Positions 53,331 to 63,162 of a stretch of 64,000 bases of DNA are shown one piece after another. The position numbers and the translations under genes were made by a program. Where the stretch lies: the NCBI RefSeq assembly GCF_040581485.1, contig NC_090135.1, positions 3,899,001 to 3,963,000 of the forward strand. The letters are read 5' to 3'. Position 1 is the stretch's first letter; every line of letters begins with the position of its first letter. The DNA is from Linepithema humile. Lineage: Eukaryota > Arthropoda > Insecta > Hymenoptera > Formicidae. The notes under the pieces were generated by a model. It did not search any database, was not told the DNA's origin, and was given only the letters and a program-made list of their open reading frames with translations.

Positions 53331-55431
53331 TATAATAGTTTTGCTTCTAGTAGTTTAGCTTCTAAAGTAAATTTTTTGCATGGGAAAAGCGTAAATAAAT
53401 TTTTATTGATGCGTAGTTTTTTGGTAGTATAGTCCCAAGATGCTTGATATTTTTGTAGGAAGTCGGCTCCGAGGATTCCGTCATATTCGATAGGAAAGTT
53501 GTCTTTTATCACGTTTAATTCATGTTTAACATCTCTTGTTTTTAACGGAATAGTTGCTTGCATTACGCCTATGGTATCCGCTTTGTGCCCTGTTGCGCCA
53601 ATGATTGTTATCTTTTTATCGTATATTATGGTTTCATCTTTCAATTTATTCAATTTTATTAAACTCATGGTAGCTCCTGTGTCGATCAACATATTTATTT
53701 TATTGTCTATTACTTCATTCATGGGTAGTGAAATCAGATTGAGCTCAGTGTGTGCATGATTTATCTCATCAGCTGTTAGTACTTTATGCTCTCGTACTGT
53801 CTTAGCTGTTGCTTTAATTGTTTTCCTTTCTGCATCGTCGTCCTCAGTCTCGCGATGCTTATTAGTTTTATTTATGGTATTTCGCGTGTTTGATTCTTCA
53901 TTTATTTTCTTATTTTTAGTATATTCCGGTTTTCCGTTTAATATCCAACATTCGGTACGGTTATGTCCGGATTTCTTGCAATAATTACAATGTTTATCCA
54001 GCGTATTAAATCTTGATCCGCTCGGTTTAGGCAAAGTGAATTGATTACCGTAGCGGCTCGTTCGGCAATCGCGACCGTGATGTCCTTGCTTGCCGCATTT
54101 ATGGCATTGAATTGCCTTAAGATTATTAAAACTTTTATTCGCGTTGTACGCGGAATCACGTGGTCTCTTTAATTTTTCCTCTGCTTTGGCCCCTTCGATG
54201 GCTTCTTGCAGGGTTGCATATCGTTGCGCGCGTATTACCATTCGTATATCCTCGCGCAGTCCGTACACAAAGTTTTGTAGCGCTTGATGTTTAACTGTAT
54301 CTAATATAGTGCGTTTATCTTGCGGTGTCTTTCCTGGACTGTCTGTTAGAGATTCGTATAGCTGCATCGCTAAATGGTCTGCTCGTGCCCCATATTCTAC
54401 TGCACTTTCTCCGGGTCGTTGTTTCAAATGATTAAATTCAATTTGAATCAATGCAGGATTTCTCTTAGGGTAGTAAAAGCTTTCCAGTTTGTTTTTTAAC
54501 TGTTCAAACGATCTGATATCTTTAATCTCAAAATTCATTAACGCTCTGCCTTGCAGTTTAGTCGACATTATGACGTCGAGTAGCTCGTCTTCGAGCTCGG
54601 GCTTTACATACTTCATTGCACATGTACAAGCGCTTAGAAATGATTTTAAGTTTGTTCGTGACGTACCGTCAAAAATAGGTATTAAATTTATCGCGTTTTT
54701 TGATGTCATGTAGCGTTGTGCGTCAGTAGATTGTCTGTTTCGTACGTCTTCAGTAGTTCGACCGTACGAAATGTCGGTTTCGCGTTCTTGTCGCAAATTT
54801 CGTTCGTGATGATGCGCATGAAGATACTCAAATAATGTTGCGATCTGTTCGCGCATTTCGTGCACCGTTTCTTCTAGTGCTGAAATCTGATTTTTATTTT
54901 TTGGGCGTGTTCCCGTTCGAAGTCCGCTGGCTTCGTTTTCTCTTGTATTTTGCTCCATTAACGCGGATATTTCGTTTTCTATTTCGATGTCTGCCTCACT
55001 CTTCCTTCTTGAGACATTTTTTCGTTTCGTCTTTCACGGATTTCGTTCGGATCAAATATGCTACTATCGTATGATGTTAGCTCAAAATCGCTGTAATCTG
55101 ACACGCGGCTTGGTGTTTTACTAATTTAAGGTCTAGTCTTTTTAGTTTTTACTTCTATCACGGTATCGTTAAGAGCGGGAATTAAACTCGAATCGATATC
55201 TTCGAAAGTGTAATCTCGTTTAGTTTCTATGTTTGCATCTAATTCGTCGTCGGTATCACCGTCCGAGTTTGTGTATTGTAATGTACGGCGTACGTTATCG
55301 CTTATGTCGCGAGTCGCGTCTTCGATAATGCGTATCGGGTTTAACGCTGTGCGGATTGCGTGTCGCGCTTGGTTGCTTAATAGCCACGACCTATTTCGTA
55401 TTGGATCGGTGTCGCTTTCGCTTTTGTACAT
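53330..55431 (-). pseudogene. gag: Errantivirus-like Gag-protease
   Basis: The conserved part (54,958-53,330) is 542 codons: capsid-type region with FDGTSRTNLKSFLSACTCAM and HLKQRPGESAVEYGARAD, two CCHC knuckles (CHKCGKQGHHGRDC, CNYCKKSGHNRTEC), then a protease with MLIDTGATMSLI (catalytic Asp in DTGA) and DGILGADFLQKY. Protease is thus fused to gag and ahead of the frameshift to pol. The gene starts further upstream: a 101-codon frame from 55,431 (MYKSESDTDPIRNRSWLLSN) joins after an in-frame TAA (about 55,128) and a frameshift (about 55,010), as shown by the fragment at 4.7-5.2 kb, where this junction is continuous. Confidence 0.85.
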
Positions 55432-55905
55432 TCACCCGTTTTTATATTTTATATAATGGTTCGGACTTACAGTAGTAGTAGTATGATTGCTCGCATGTTG
55501 CCTCGTCCTTAGCTGCGGTTCGCTGTCCGGCTGTAGATCGTAGGCTGTAGGTCGCTCGGCTGCTTTCTGCGGCTGGCTCCTATTTCGCTGACTCCGCTTG
55601 GCACTGCTTGGCTCTGGATAGTCTGCTGCTGCGCTGCTACTTTGCTTACCGTTGCGTTGGTCGGGGTCTTCTCGTTTCAATAATCTCCGTATTAAAACTT
55701 GTCCGCCGACTATTTTGCACTCAATTTTCGGCTGCTTACTGCTGCGTTGGTCGGGGTCTTCTCGTTTCAATAATCTCCGTATTGAAACTTGTCCGCAGAC
55801 TGATTTTCACTCACTTTAATTTTTTTTCTTTTTGTTTCAGGCTCTAGACGTTCCGGATTCTTGGTCCCGAAGGAGAGGCAGATCCCACCGCTGCCACCAG
55901 AATTT
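55432..55905 (-). other. Errantivirus-like 5' leader with PBS and a duplicated segment
   Basis: The PBS (55,882-55,899) reads TGGTGGCAGCGGTGGGAT on the sense strand, six bases inside the LTR; this resembles the complement of a tRNA-Leu 3' end. A segment of about 85 bases containing gttgcgttggtcggggtctt occurs twice (about 55,640-55,700 and 55,740-55,800). Confidence 0.65.
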
Positions 55906-56492
55906 TGTTGTGCCCTTGGTGATAAGGAACGGTTCGGGATCTGCCAAGGAGTTAGGCCGGGAATCCGGGAATAATTCTGCCTTTTGTTTTTAATAAAAAA
56001 AAAACAATCTCCCATATATTTATTGGTTTCTTGTTTATTACAAATTCCCTTACTTCTAGGTAATCTAGGTTCCGTCAGAAATCCTTGCCTTAGTGTAGTA
56101 TCACGAAGCCCCAAGTTACTCTTATTCGCTTTTAGAGATTTGTTATAATTCGCGTTCTTCTAGATTTGTGGTCCCGACGGTTTCTTTTGACTGATAGTTT
56201 TCGACCCGCCGTCGTGATCTCGCGACGGCGATTTTATATGCGCGAAACTGCACTTGATTGCAGTTTTAACGATCTAACTTGCTGACGAAATTCGATCGTT
56301 CGTCAGCATTGTCGCGTAAAAAGTGAATTAGGTTTTAATTTTCGCTGCGCGATTCTCCGGTGTCTCGCATGAGCCGGAAACTGAATATTAGATATCTTAA
56401 TCTGATATGTAATAGATATCTTCTTATATTTTATTAATATATATATATATTTTATTATTAATAATTGGTTGTGGTTCTTTGGACCCACAACA
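55906..56492 (-). repeat. 5' LTR of the errantivirus-like element
   Basis: 587 bp, tgttgtgccc ... ggacccacaaca on the plus strand. Followed by the AATC duplication and the rest of the capsid gene. Confidence 0.93.
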
Positions 56493-56777
56493 AATCGGTA
56501 CGCTATACTGTACAACATGTATGCGCGTTTCCGCAAAGCTTATTACGGATTCGATAATACGTATTTGAACATCGATGAATTCTCGAAAGCCGGTCCGTTC
56601 GTAGTCATAGATTGTTCGCGACAAAACGACTTTGTCAAGAGCGCCACCGTTGACGTGCGAATAGAATTTGATTGTAAGGAAAATATACCGGCCAACACCA
56701 CCGCCTATTGTCTCATTATACACAATCGAATGGTTGAATATAATCCACTGAACAACATTGTGCGCAGACTCGTATGA
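56493..56777 (+). pseudogene. Polinton major capsid protein, 3' part
   Basis: Continues the capsid gene after the duplicated AATC. Contains GPFVVIDCSRQND and VDVRIEFDCKENIPANTTAY, and ends at 56,777. In phase with the shifted frame that precedes the insertion. Confidence 0.82.
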
Positions 56778-56838
56778 TTTTTTTTTATAAATTGGAAATG
56801 CGTACGCGGACATGTCAGTTTTCCGACGGTCGACGACG

Positions 56839-57342
56839 ATGTCTGACGTACCAATTTTCGTCGATCTGCAAGGTTACGCGTTCAACAACATTTTTATTGT
56901 GAAAGAGGTAGCGATACTTTGAGATGGCGAAACGTTATCTCATTACGTATTTTGTGAACACGTATCGTGGTATTTGTTGACAAAATCGGAAAAATCGCTG
57001 GTGTTTTGGTTACGGATACACCATTACGGCTTCCGATGGGAAGATGGACACGTCTCGTACAGTCAGATGAAAAGTCTTATCAACAATGCTATTGGTACGG
57101 AACCGCCTCCGATATACGTAAAAGGACTCGAGAAGAAAAAGTGGTTGTGCGAGATTTTGGAAGATGATGTAGAGGTCGAAACGATCGATGTGGATTACGA
57201 AGATATCGCACGCCTGACGAACTTGGATGTAATCGGAACCTTGCGTTGTGGGTATCACACGAGACATTGCGCTATGCGGAATGTTTGCAAATTGTACTAT
57301 TACTTTAAAATCTTGTCGCGAGCTCTTATTTATAGGCCGTGA
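56839..57342 (+). pseudogene. Conserved Polinton protein of unknown function
   Basis: 168 codons with one in-frame TGA (about 56,920). Starts MSDVPIFVDLQGYAFN, then LTKSEKSLVFWLRIHHYGFR, YVKGLEKKKWLCEIL, and a Cys/His cluster GTLRCGYHTRHCAMRNVC near the end. Proteins of this shape are frequent in arthropod genomes next to Polinton capsid genes. The start (hydrophobic strand ending VDLQG) could suggest a nuclease-like fold, but I cannot support that. It follows the capsid gene by 61 bases on the same strand. The reading frame ends just before the gypsy element begins. Confidence 0.65.
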
Positions 57343-57503
57343 GGGTCGGTCGTGTCGCGGACTGTGGTGTTTTTCGGAAAACACCGGTGGAATGCGGTTA
57401 GAGAGGGGCGAAGTTTGTTTACGCGCGTGCCTGGACGGTTCGATATGTGCGTCGGCCGGCGGTGGGGGGGCCTGCGTTGAGCGCGGTGACTCGGTTTATT
57501 ACT

Positions 57504-60500
57504 CTACGGTCTGTCCTTCTTCTCTTTCTTTCTCTCTCCGGCCTGTTCCGCGATATCGGTAGGCACGGGTTTTAAATCTTGGACATGCACGTGGCGATGC
57601 CACTTTCCCCTAGCGTTGCGTAAGTCAACGATGACGGGCGAAACGATTTTCCGAACGGTTAAGGGGCCGATAAATTTGGGCGCGAGTTTGGCCGCGAATG
57701 CCTCGCCCCGGTTGGACAAAGGACGGTCCCGCTTCCACACCCGGTCGCCGATTTGAGATCGCCAGTCGCGGCGCCGTAGATTGTAGTGCCGTTCCTGGCG
57801 TTGGAAGGCACGGGCTAGGTGTATTCGGGCTAGTTCGAACGCCTCCTCTAGCCGCTGGCGGGTGACTTCCGGAGTCCCCTGGTGGGTTACCAGTTCGCGA
57901 TCCTCTGGGCTGGGCCTGGCTAGCTCCCGCCCGTGAGTCAGGAAAGCCGGGGTATATCCGATTGCTTTGTGTCGGGCGGTATTGAGCGCAAATTGTAAGG
58001 CGTCAATGTGCTCGTCCCAATCCCGGTAACGCTCCTTCACATATTGGGCGATCATCGTCTTAATTGTGCGATTTGCCCGTTCTACTGGGTTACAGTGGGG
58101 GGCATATGCCGGAGAGTTTCGATGTTCGATCCCGAACGCGGCGAGCAGTTGTCGGAATTGGCGCAAAGTAAATTGCGTGCCGTTGTCGGATATCAGCTGC
58201 TGGGGGCACCCGTGTCGGTAGATGACTCGCTTGGTGACCTCGCGGGCCAGGCTTGGGGCCGTGGCTTGCCGTAATGGCACCATCTCCACCCATTTACTGA
58301 ATCGGTCCTGGGTTGTTAGTAGCCAGGTATACTCTCTGATTGATCGGGGCAGTAGTCCCACTAAGTCGACGGACACTTGCTGCCTGGGTGCGGTCACTAG
58401 CGTGGCGTGCAGGTCCCCAGCGGGTCGCTGCTGGGGCACCTTATATGCTAAGCAGGTGGGGCAGCGGCGGACGTATCTGGCGATCTCCCGGAACATCCCG
58501 GGCCAGTAATATAACTGGGCAATGCGGGCGATCGTTTTCGCTATGCCGAGATGACCGGCTGCCGGAGCGTCGTGTAGGCGCTGTAGGATGTCCCCTCTTT
58601 GTTCCTTGGGGACGCATCGCTTCCACTGATTTGCGGCAGGAACGTCGCTAAAATCAAGACTGTGTAACACGTGGCGGACGAGACGTCCCTCCCGGATCTT
58701 GTAATCGGGAAATTCCGTCGGGTGAGCCTGCACCCTAGCGAGAATTCGCCGGTACCATCGGCAGGTAGGCTCGCGGTTAATCGCGCTAATTTGGGGCTCC
58801 CGGGATAACGCGTCTGCCACTTGGTTTTGTGTCCCGCGCCGGTACCGGATACTGAAGTCGAACTGCTGTAGTTCGAACAACCAACGTCCCAAGCGGTTGG
58901 TGGGTGCCTCTAGCTGTTGCAGCCATTTCAGGGACTGGTGATCCGTAAGTACGGTGAACCGATACCCCTCCAGATAGCCACGCATTCGGCGGATGCCCCA
59001 GACTACGGCAAGGCACTCTAATTCAGTGGCGCTGTAGTTTCGCTCGGCGCCATTGAGCGTACGGCTGGCGTACGCAATTACGCGCTCCCCGTCGTTGAGC
59101 TGTTGCGTCAGCACGGTTCCGAGACCGTGTAAACTTGCGTCGGTCTGGAGCAGGAATGGTTTGGTAAAATCCGGACAGGCCAGTACTGGGGCCGACGTGA
59201 GAGCCTCCGGAGGAATGAGTCGTTCTCTGCGTCCCCCCATGCCCATCGTGCGTTCTTTTTTGTGAGCCGCGTAATTGTGGCGGCCAAGGTTGAAAAGTTT
59301 GGTATGAACCGTCGGTACCACAACGCCATGCCCAGGAACTGCCGAACCTTGCGTACGGTAGTAGGAGCGGGCTATCCCGTAATGGCGGTCACCTTCTCGG
59401 GATCGGGTATCTCGGGTACAAATACCCCGCCGGTCGATGATGTGACCGAGGTACCGGAGGCTATCTCGACAGAAATGACATTTGTCGGGGTTTAGCCGTA
59501 GTTGGGTCTCTCGTAGCCGGCGAAAGACTTCCGCGAGATGCCGGAGGTGTTCCTCGAAGGTACGGCTGGCGATTACAAGGTCATCTAGATATACTAGGAC
59601 GTGAGGCTCTAGTTCTGGCCCCAAGACTAAGTCTAGTAATCTCTGGAATGTGGCGGGCGCCGAGTGTAAGCCGAAAGGCATTACTCTAAACTGAAATAAA
59701 CCCTTCCCGGGTACAGTGAAGGCAGTTGCTGGGCGACTTTCTGGTGTCAACGGTATCTGCCAATACCCGCTTTTGAGGTCCAACGTGGAAAGGTATCGGG
59801 ATCCTCGGAGCTTGTCTAATGTGGCCGCTATGTGCGGCAACAGATAGGCGTCTTTTTTGGAGGCGGCGTTGAGCTTGCGGAAGTCGATGCAAAATCGGTG
59901 AGTCCCGTCTCTCTTTTTGACCACCACCACTGGAGAGCTCCATGCACTACTAGAGGGCTCGATGACGCCCTCTGCTAGCATCTTTTCGACCTCTTGGTCG
60001 ATGATGGCCTGCATGGCCGGATTTCGAGGCCGATATCTTTGTTTTATCGGGGCCACGGGTTTTAGGCGGATGCGGTGTGCTACTCGGTCAGTAGGCCCCT
60101 TTATTTCCTCGAACGCGGGCAATTCTCTGTTTAAAAATTCGCTCAGACGAGTTTCTTCGTTGAGTGTGCGGCCGTTGAGGCCGGCGGTGATGACGCCGTT
60201 GGTTGAGCTTAGTCGTGGTTCGGTCGGTGGTGGAGGGGGCAAGGTGAGCCCCATCTTGGCCCAAAGGTCGATCAGGACTGGGCTGCCCAGGTGTGGTAAT
60301 ATTGAGAAGCGGTGGTGATAGGTCCGCCCCTGAAGTACTATCGGTAGTACGATGGTTTCGGTGATGGAGACGCAAGTCCCGTCAGCCAGATTGACCTGGT
60401 CGCTGGTCGGTTCCGAGTGGTACGAACCCCGTTTGCATTGTCTGGCTGTGTCGGGGTCGATAAACGACAGCTCGGATCCGGAATCGAGCAGTGCCCATCG

Positions 60501-60725
60501 GGTATGGCCCAGGATCCTAATTCGTAGATGCGGTCGGGGATTGTAATTTAAGGGAAGTCGGGCTAGGCGACGGCCGCGACGTCCCCGGCCCGTTCCGCGT
60601 TTCCCGACGGCGGGTGACAATCCCGCGTGAGCACCCCATCTTTTCCACAGCGGGAACAGAATTTCTTTGCTGGGCGCTTGCAATCCTGACGGGTATGCCC
60701 CCGTTGTTTGCAGCGCCAGCAGCAC
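57504..60725 (-). pseudogene. pol: E4 Pol with an out-of-frame internal stretch
   Basis: 1,073 codons without a stop. Protease ALLDSGSELSFID, RT with YLDD near 59,590, RNase H QTDASLHGLGTVLTQQ, integrase SVDLVGLLPRS (family has VGPLPRS), ISDNGTQF and NPVERANRTIK. Between about 59,420 and 59,205 the frame encodes unrelated residues (REGDRHYGIARSYYRT...), while the expected RT-connection sequence (LWYRRFIPNFSTLAA) is found in a neighbouring frame. Two compensating indels therefore leave the ORF open but scramble about 70 residues. The frame overlaps gag by 163 bases in the -1 frame, like E1. Confidence 0.88.
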
Positions 60726-61534
60726 TCAGACCGACTGTAGGCGGCGGCGGCTACGGCGGGTTTGGCGCTCGGCGATGGTCCTGGACGGGAGTCGGTGCGG
60801 CGCCGGTTAATTGCCTCAAACTGGGCGGCCTTTACGCTTAGCTCACTTATTCTGGTTGTCTCCGTGAGTTGGAGATACAGCTGGTAATCAGGCTTCATGT
60901 TCTCATACAGCTGTTCAACTTGGTCCCGAGGGGAATAACCCCCGGCCCGGCGCATCATTGTTAGTAATGCGGTGGCGTAGGCTTGGAAAAGTTCGTCTGA
61001 GCGCTGGTGACGGCCCTGTACGTCACGCTTTAGTTGCCGCTGATACCCCGGGGGTAAATACTGAGTCTTAAGGTGGCCGCGGAATTTGGCCCACGTGGTC
61101 CAAGCGCCGCAATTGTTCCTGTACCATAGGAGTGCGTCGCCTCGTAACAGTTCTAGGAGCCCTAGCAGCAGCTGATCCTCCCGATATCCGTATCCGTGTC
61201 GTAGCTCCTCGACCCGTTCGAGGAAAGCGAGGGGATCTCTTCCATCGAAATGTAGGCCCCACTTTCGGATCTGGTTCATGACCTTAGCGTGGTCCATTAC
61301 GGTCGGTTCGGGTGCGGTGGACGGGCCAGCGGTAGGGGTATTAGCTTCCAGTGACATGCTGCTACTCGGATCGGACGGGGCGGTACTGCGTGTCGCGAAT
61401 AACGCGGGGTTTTGACTAACAAAGCGCCGGAGTCGCTTCCGTAATTGGTCGAGGGTACCTTCGGTTTGTAACCCGTGGGCGTACAGTTCCTCGATCGCGT
61501 GTCGTTTGGACAGATAATCAATCCACCGGGGCAT
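60563..61534 (-). CDS. gag: E4 Gag with SAP-like domain
   Basis: 323 codons, intact. Starts MPRWIDYLSKRHAIEELYAH, aligning with the second ATG of E1 gag. SAP-like segment GLQTEGTLDQLRKRLRRFV, capsid region WGLHFDGRDPLAFLERVEEL, two zinc knuckles CWRCKQRGHTRQDC and CSRCGKDGVLTRDC, both complete. Here the frame that would start at the LTR/PBS junction hits TAG within the PBS (GAATAGGGAC), so the internal ATG must be used. RNA-binding structural protein of the particle. Confidence 0.9.
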   Translation of the reverse strand: MPRWIDYLSKRHAIEELYAHGLQTEGTLDQLRKRLRRFVSQNPALFATRSTAPSDPSSSMSLEANTPTAGPSTAPEPTVMDHAKVMNQIRKWGLHFDGRDPLAFLERVEELRHGYGYREDQLLLGLLELLRGDALLWYRNNCGAWTTWAKFRGHLKTQYLPPGYQRQLKRDVQGRHQRSDELFQAYATALLTMMRRAGGYSPRDQVEQLYENMKPDYQLYLQLTETTRISELSVKAAQFEAINRRRTDSRPGPSPSAKPAVAAAAYSRSECCWRCKQRGHTRQDCKRPAKKFCSRCGKDGVLTRDCHPPSGNAERAGDVAAVA

Positions 61535-61569
61535 CGAATTTTATACCAGCCTGGACTTCCTACGGTCAG

Positions 61570-61587
61570 GTCCCTATTCGGGCGCCA
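61570..61587 (-). promoter_or_regulatory. E4 primer binding site (tRNA-Lys type)
   Basis: Sense TGGCGCCCGAATAGGGAC directly next to the LTR; one base differs from the E1 site. Confidence 0.85.
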
Positions 61588-62495
61588 TGTAACGGGGCTC
61601 CTTTCTCGACGCCGCGGATCGGCTCGCTAGAGTCAGGGTTAGAGAGAAGGGGAAATCCAGACTGACGTAACTCAATTTGATTTAACTCAATTCTTTATTA
61701 TTTCATCTTACTTACTTACTATGTACGATGCTTGCGTTGCTGCGCTAAATCGCGTTGCGAGAGGATAGGCAGATGTCTTTACAATTTGCGTGCGAGGGGG
61801 GGGGTTGCGCGGCTGCGCTAAATCGCGTCGCGTTTGAATACCGGTAATATTCCGGTCGCGGAAAGGGAGTAACCGCTCTTCGGCGGCGGAAGCGGCGAGA
61901 GTCGAACGCCGGGAGCACCTTGGCTTCGAAGAGGGAGCAACCTCTCTTCGTCGACGGAAGTGGCTAAAGGCCAAACACCGGGAGCACCCTGGCTTCGGAG
62001 AGGGAGCAACCTCTCTCCGTCGGCGGGAATAGCGGAAAGTCGAACGCCGGGAGCACCCTGGCTTCGAAGAGGGAGCAACCTCTCTTCGTCGACGGAAGTA
62101 GCGGAAGGCCGAACACCGGGAGCACCCTGGCTTCGGAGAGGGAGCAACCTCTCTCCGTCGGCGGGAATAACGGAAAGTCGAACGCCGGGAGCACCCTGGC
62201 TTCGAAGAGGGAGCAACCTCTCTTCGTCGACGGGAATAGCGGCTGACTGTCTCGGGAGCTCCCTGAGGCAGTGCTTCGGTAAGACTGCGGATCGGGACAG
62301 GTGCCGTTATGCTGGCCCAGCCGGCTTTTATACCCGGCTCGGGCTTCCCACCCGCGAGTATCAGTCACGCGGTGGGAGCGGTCCCCACGCTGGGGCGTCG
62401 CATGGGCGCGAGCGCTCGTGGGCGTCATAGACGTCGAGCCTATTTTTCGGGCGGTCGGGTGCTTTTAGGGACGGTGTGTAAAACGCATTGTCACA
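61588..62495 (-). repeat. E4 5' LTR
   Basis: 908 bp, tgtaacggggctcc ... gcattgtcaca. TATA box TATAAAAG on the minus strand (62,325-62,332) lies between arms agccgg (62,319-62,324) and ccggct (62,334-62,339). Confidence 0.9.
61880..62260 (-). repeat. About 73-bp tandem repeats with covarying hairpins in the E4 LTR
   Basis: Five units alternate between two types. One contains cgaagagggagcaacctctcttcg, the other cggagagggagcaacctctctccg: the stem pair a/t in one is g/c in the other. Each unit also has ccgggagcaccctgg. The array is downstream of the TATA box in element orientation. Confidence 0.9.
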
Positions 62496-62726
62496 ATATA
62501 AACAATCCTTATCTTATCTCTTCCAGGAATTTATGTAATCCGATACTTTCCCCTCTCCCCCTCACCACCCTCGTCACCCCTTCCACTCCAAATTTACCCC
62601 CTCTCCTCCAAAACGGTGACGTCATTACCCCTTCTCTTCCAGAATTACCCCCTCCACCTCAACCTCTTCCCCTCTTCACCCGCGCACCCCCTCAGATCCC
62701 AAGGGTTCGTCTCCCATAGTATAACT
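62496..62726 (-). repeat. Right Polinton terminal inverted repeat (outer part)
   Basis: Reverse complement of 23,273-23,504. The inner part was lost with the E4 deletion. Confidence 0.9.
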
Positions 62727-62765
62727 ATTAAATATAAAGAAATAAGAAAAAAAAGAAAAAAAAAG

Positions 62766-62796
<31 letters not shown>

Positions 62797-63162
62797 AAAT
62801 AAAGAAAGGTGTATATACAGGGTGTCAATTAAGTTCCGGGACGGCTGAATATTTTCTCATGTAAGGTATTTTTGAAAAAGGTCAAGGTCATTTCTGAAGT
62901 AATTTTCAACGAGGAATTCAACGGTGACCTTCAATTTGACCTTGAGCTTGACCTTCAAGGTCATTTCAAGGTTAGGTTAGGTTTTTTAAATAGAAACCCC
63001 TATTTTTGATTCCAAAATCTAATAGCTGGTGTCAAGAGCTTTTCAAAACACTATAATGAAGTTATTTTTTATTAAGTACTTTTCGAGTTATGAGGCTTGT
63101 AAATTACAGTATTTTGACATAAAATACAAAATATCTTGTAAAACATTCAATTTTTGGGAATC
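62727..63162. other. A-rich tract and transposon relic
   Basis: A-rich low complexity (about 62,740-62,806). cagggtgtcaattaagttccgg (62,818) resembles a Tc1/mariner-superfamily TIR, followed by recurring aaggtcaaggtca and ttgaccttgagcttgacctt words. No gene. Confidence 0.45.

Larger units (their letters stand above)
57343..62495 (-). mobile_element. Ty3/gypsy element E4, 3'-truncated
   Basis: 5' LTR (61,588-62,495), PBS, gag and pol on the minus strand. The third ORF and 3' LTR expected left of 57,504 are missing; only about 160 GC-rich bases separate pol from Polinton coding sequence. The LTR abuts the Polinton right TIR, so E4 inserted in the TIR and a later deletion removed its 3' end together with the adjacent Polinton DNA. 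Confidence 0.88.

Noticed and set aside
61960..62430. Repetitive plus-strand frame in the E4 LTR (and the similar one at 37,449-37,937)
   Set aside because: Antisense to the element and made of the LTR tandem repeat with a length divisible by three.
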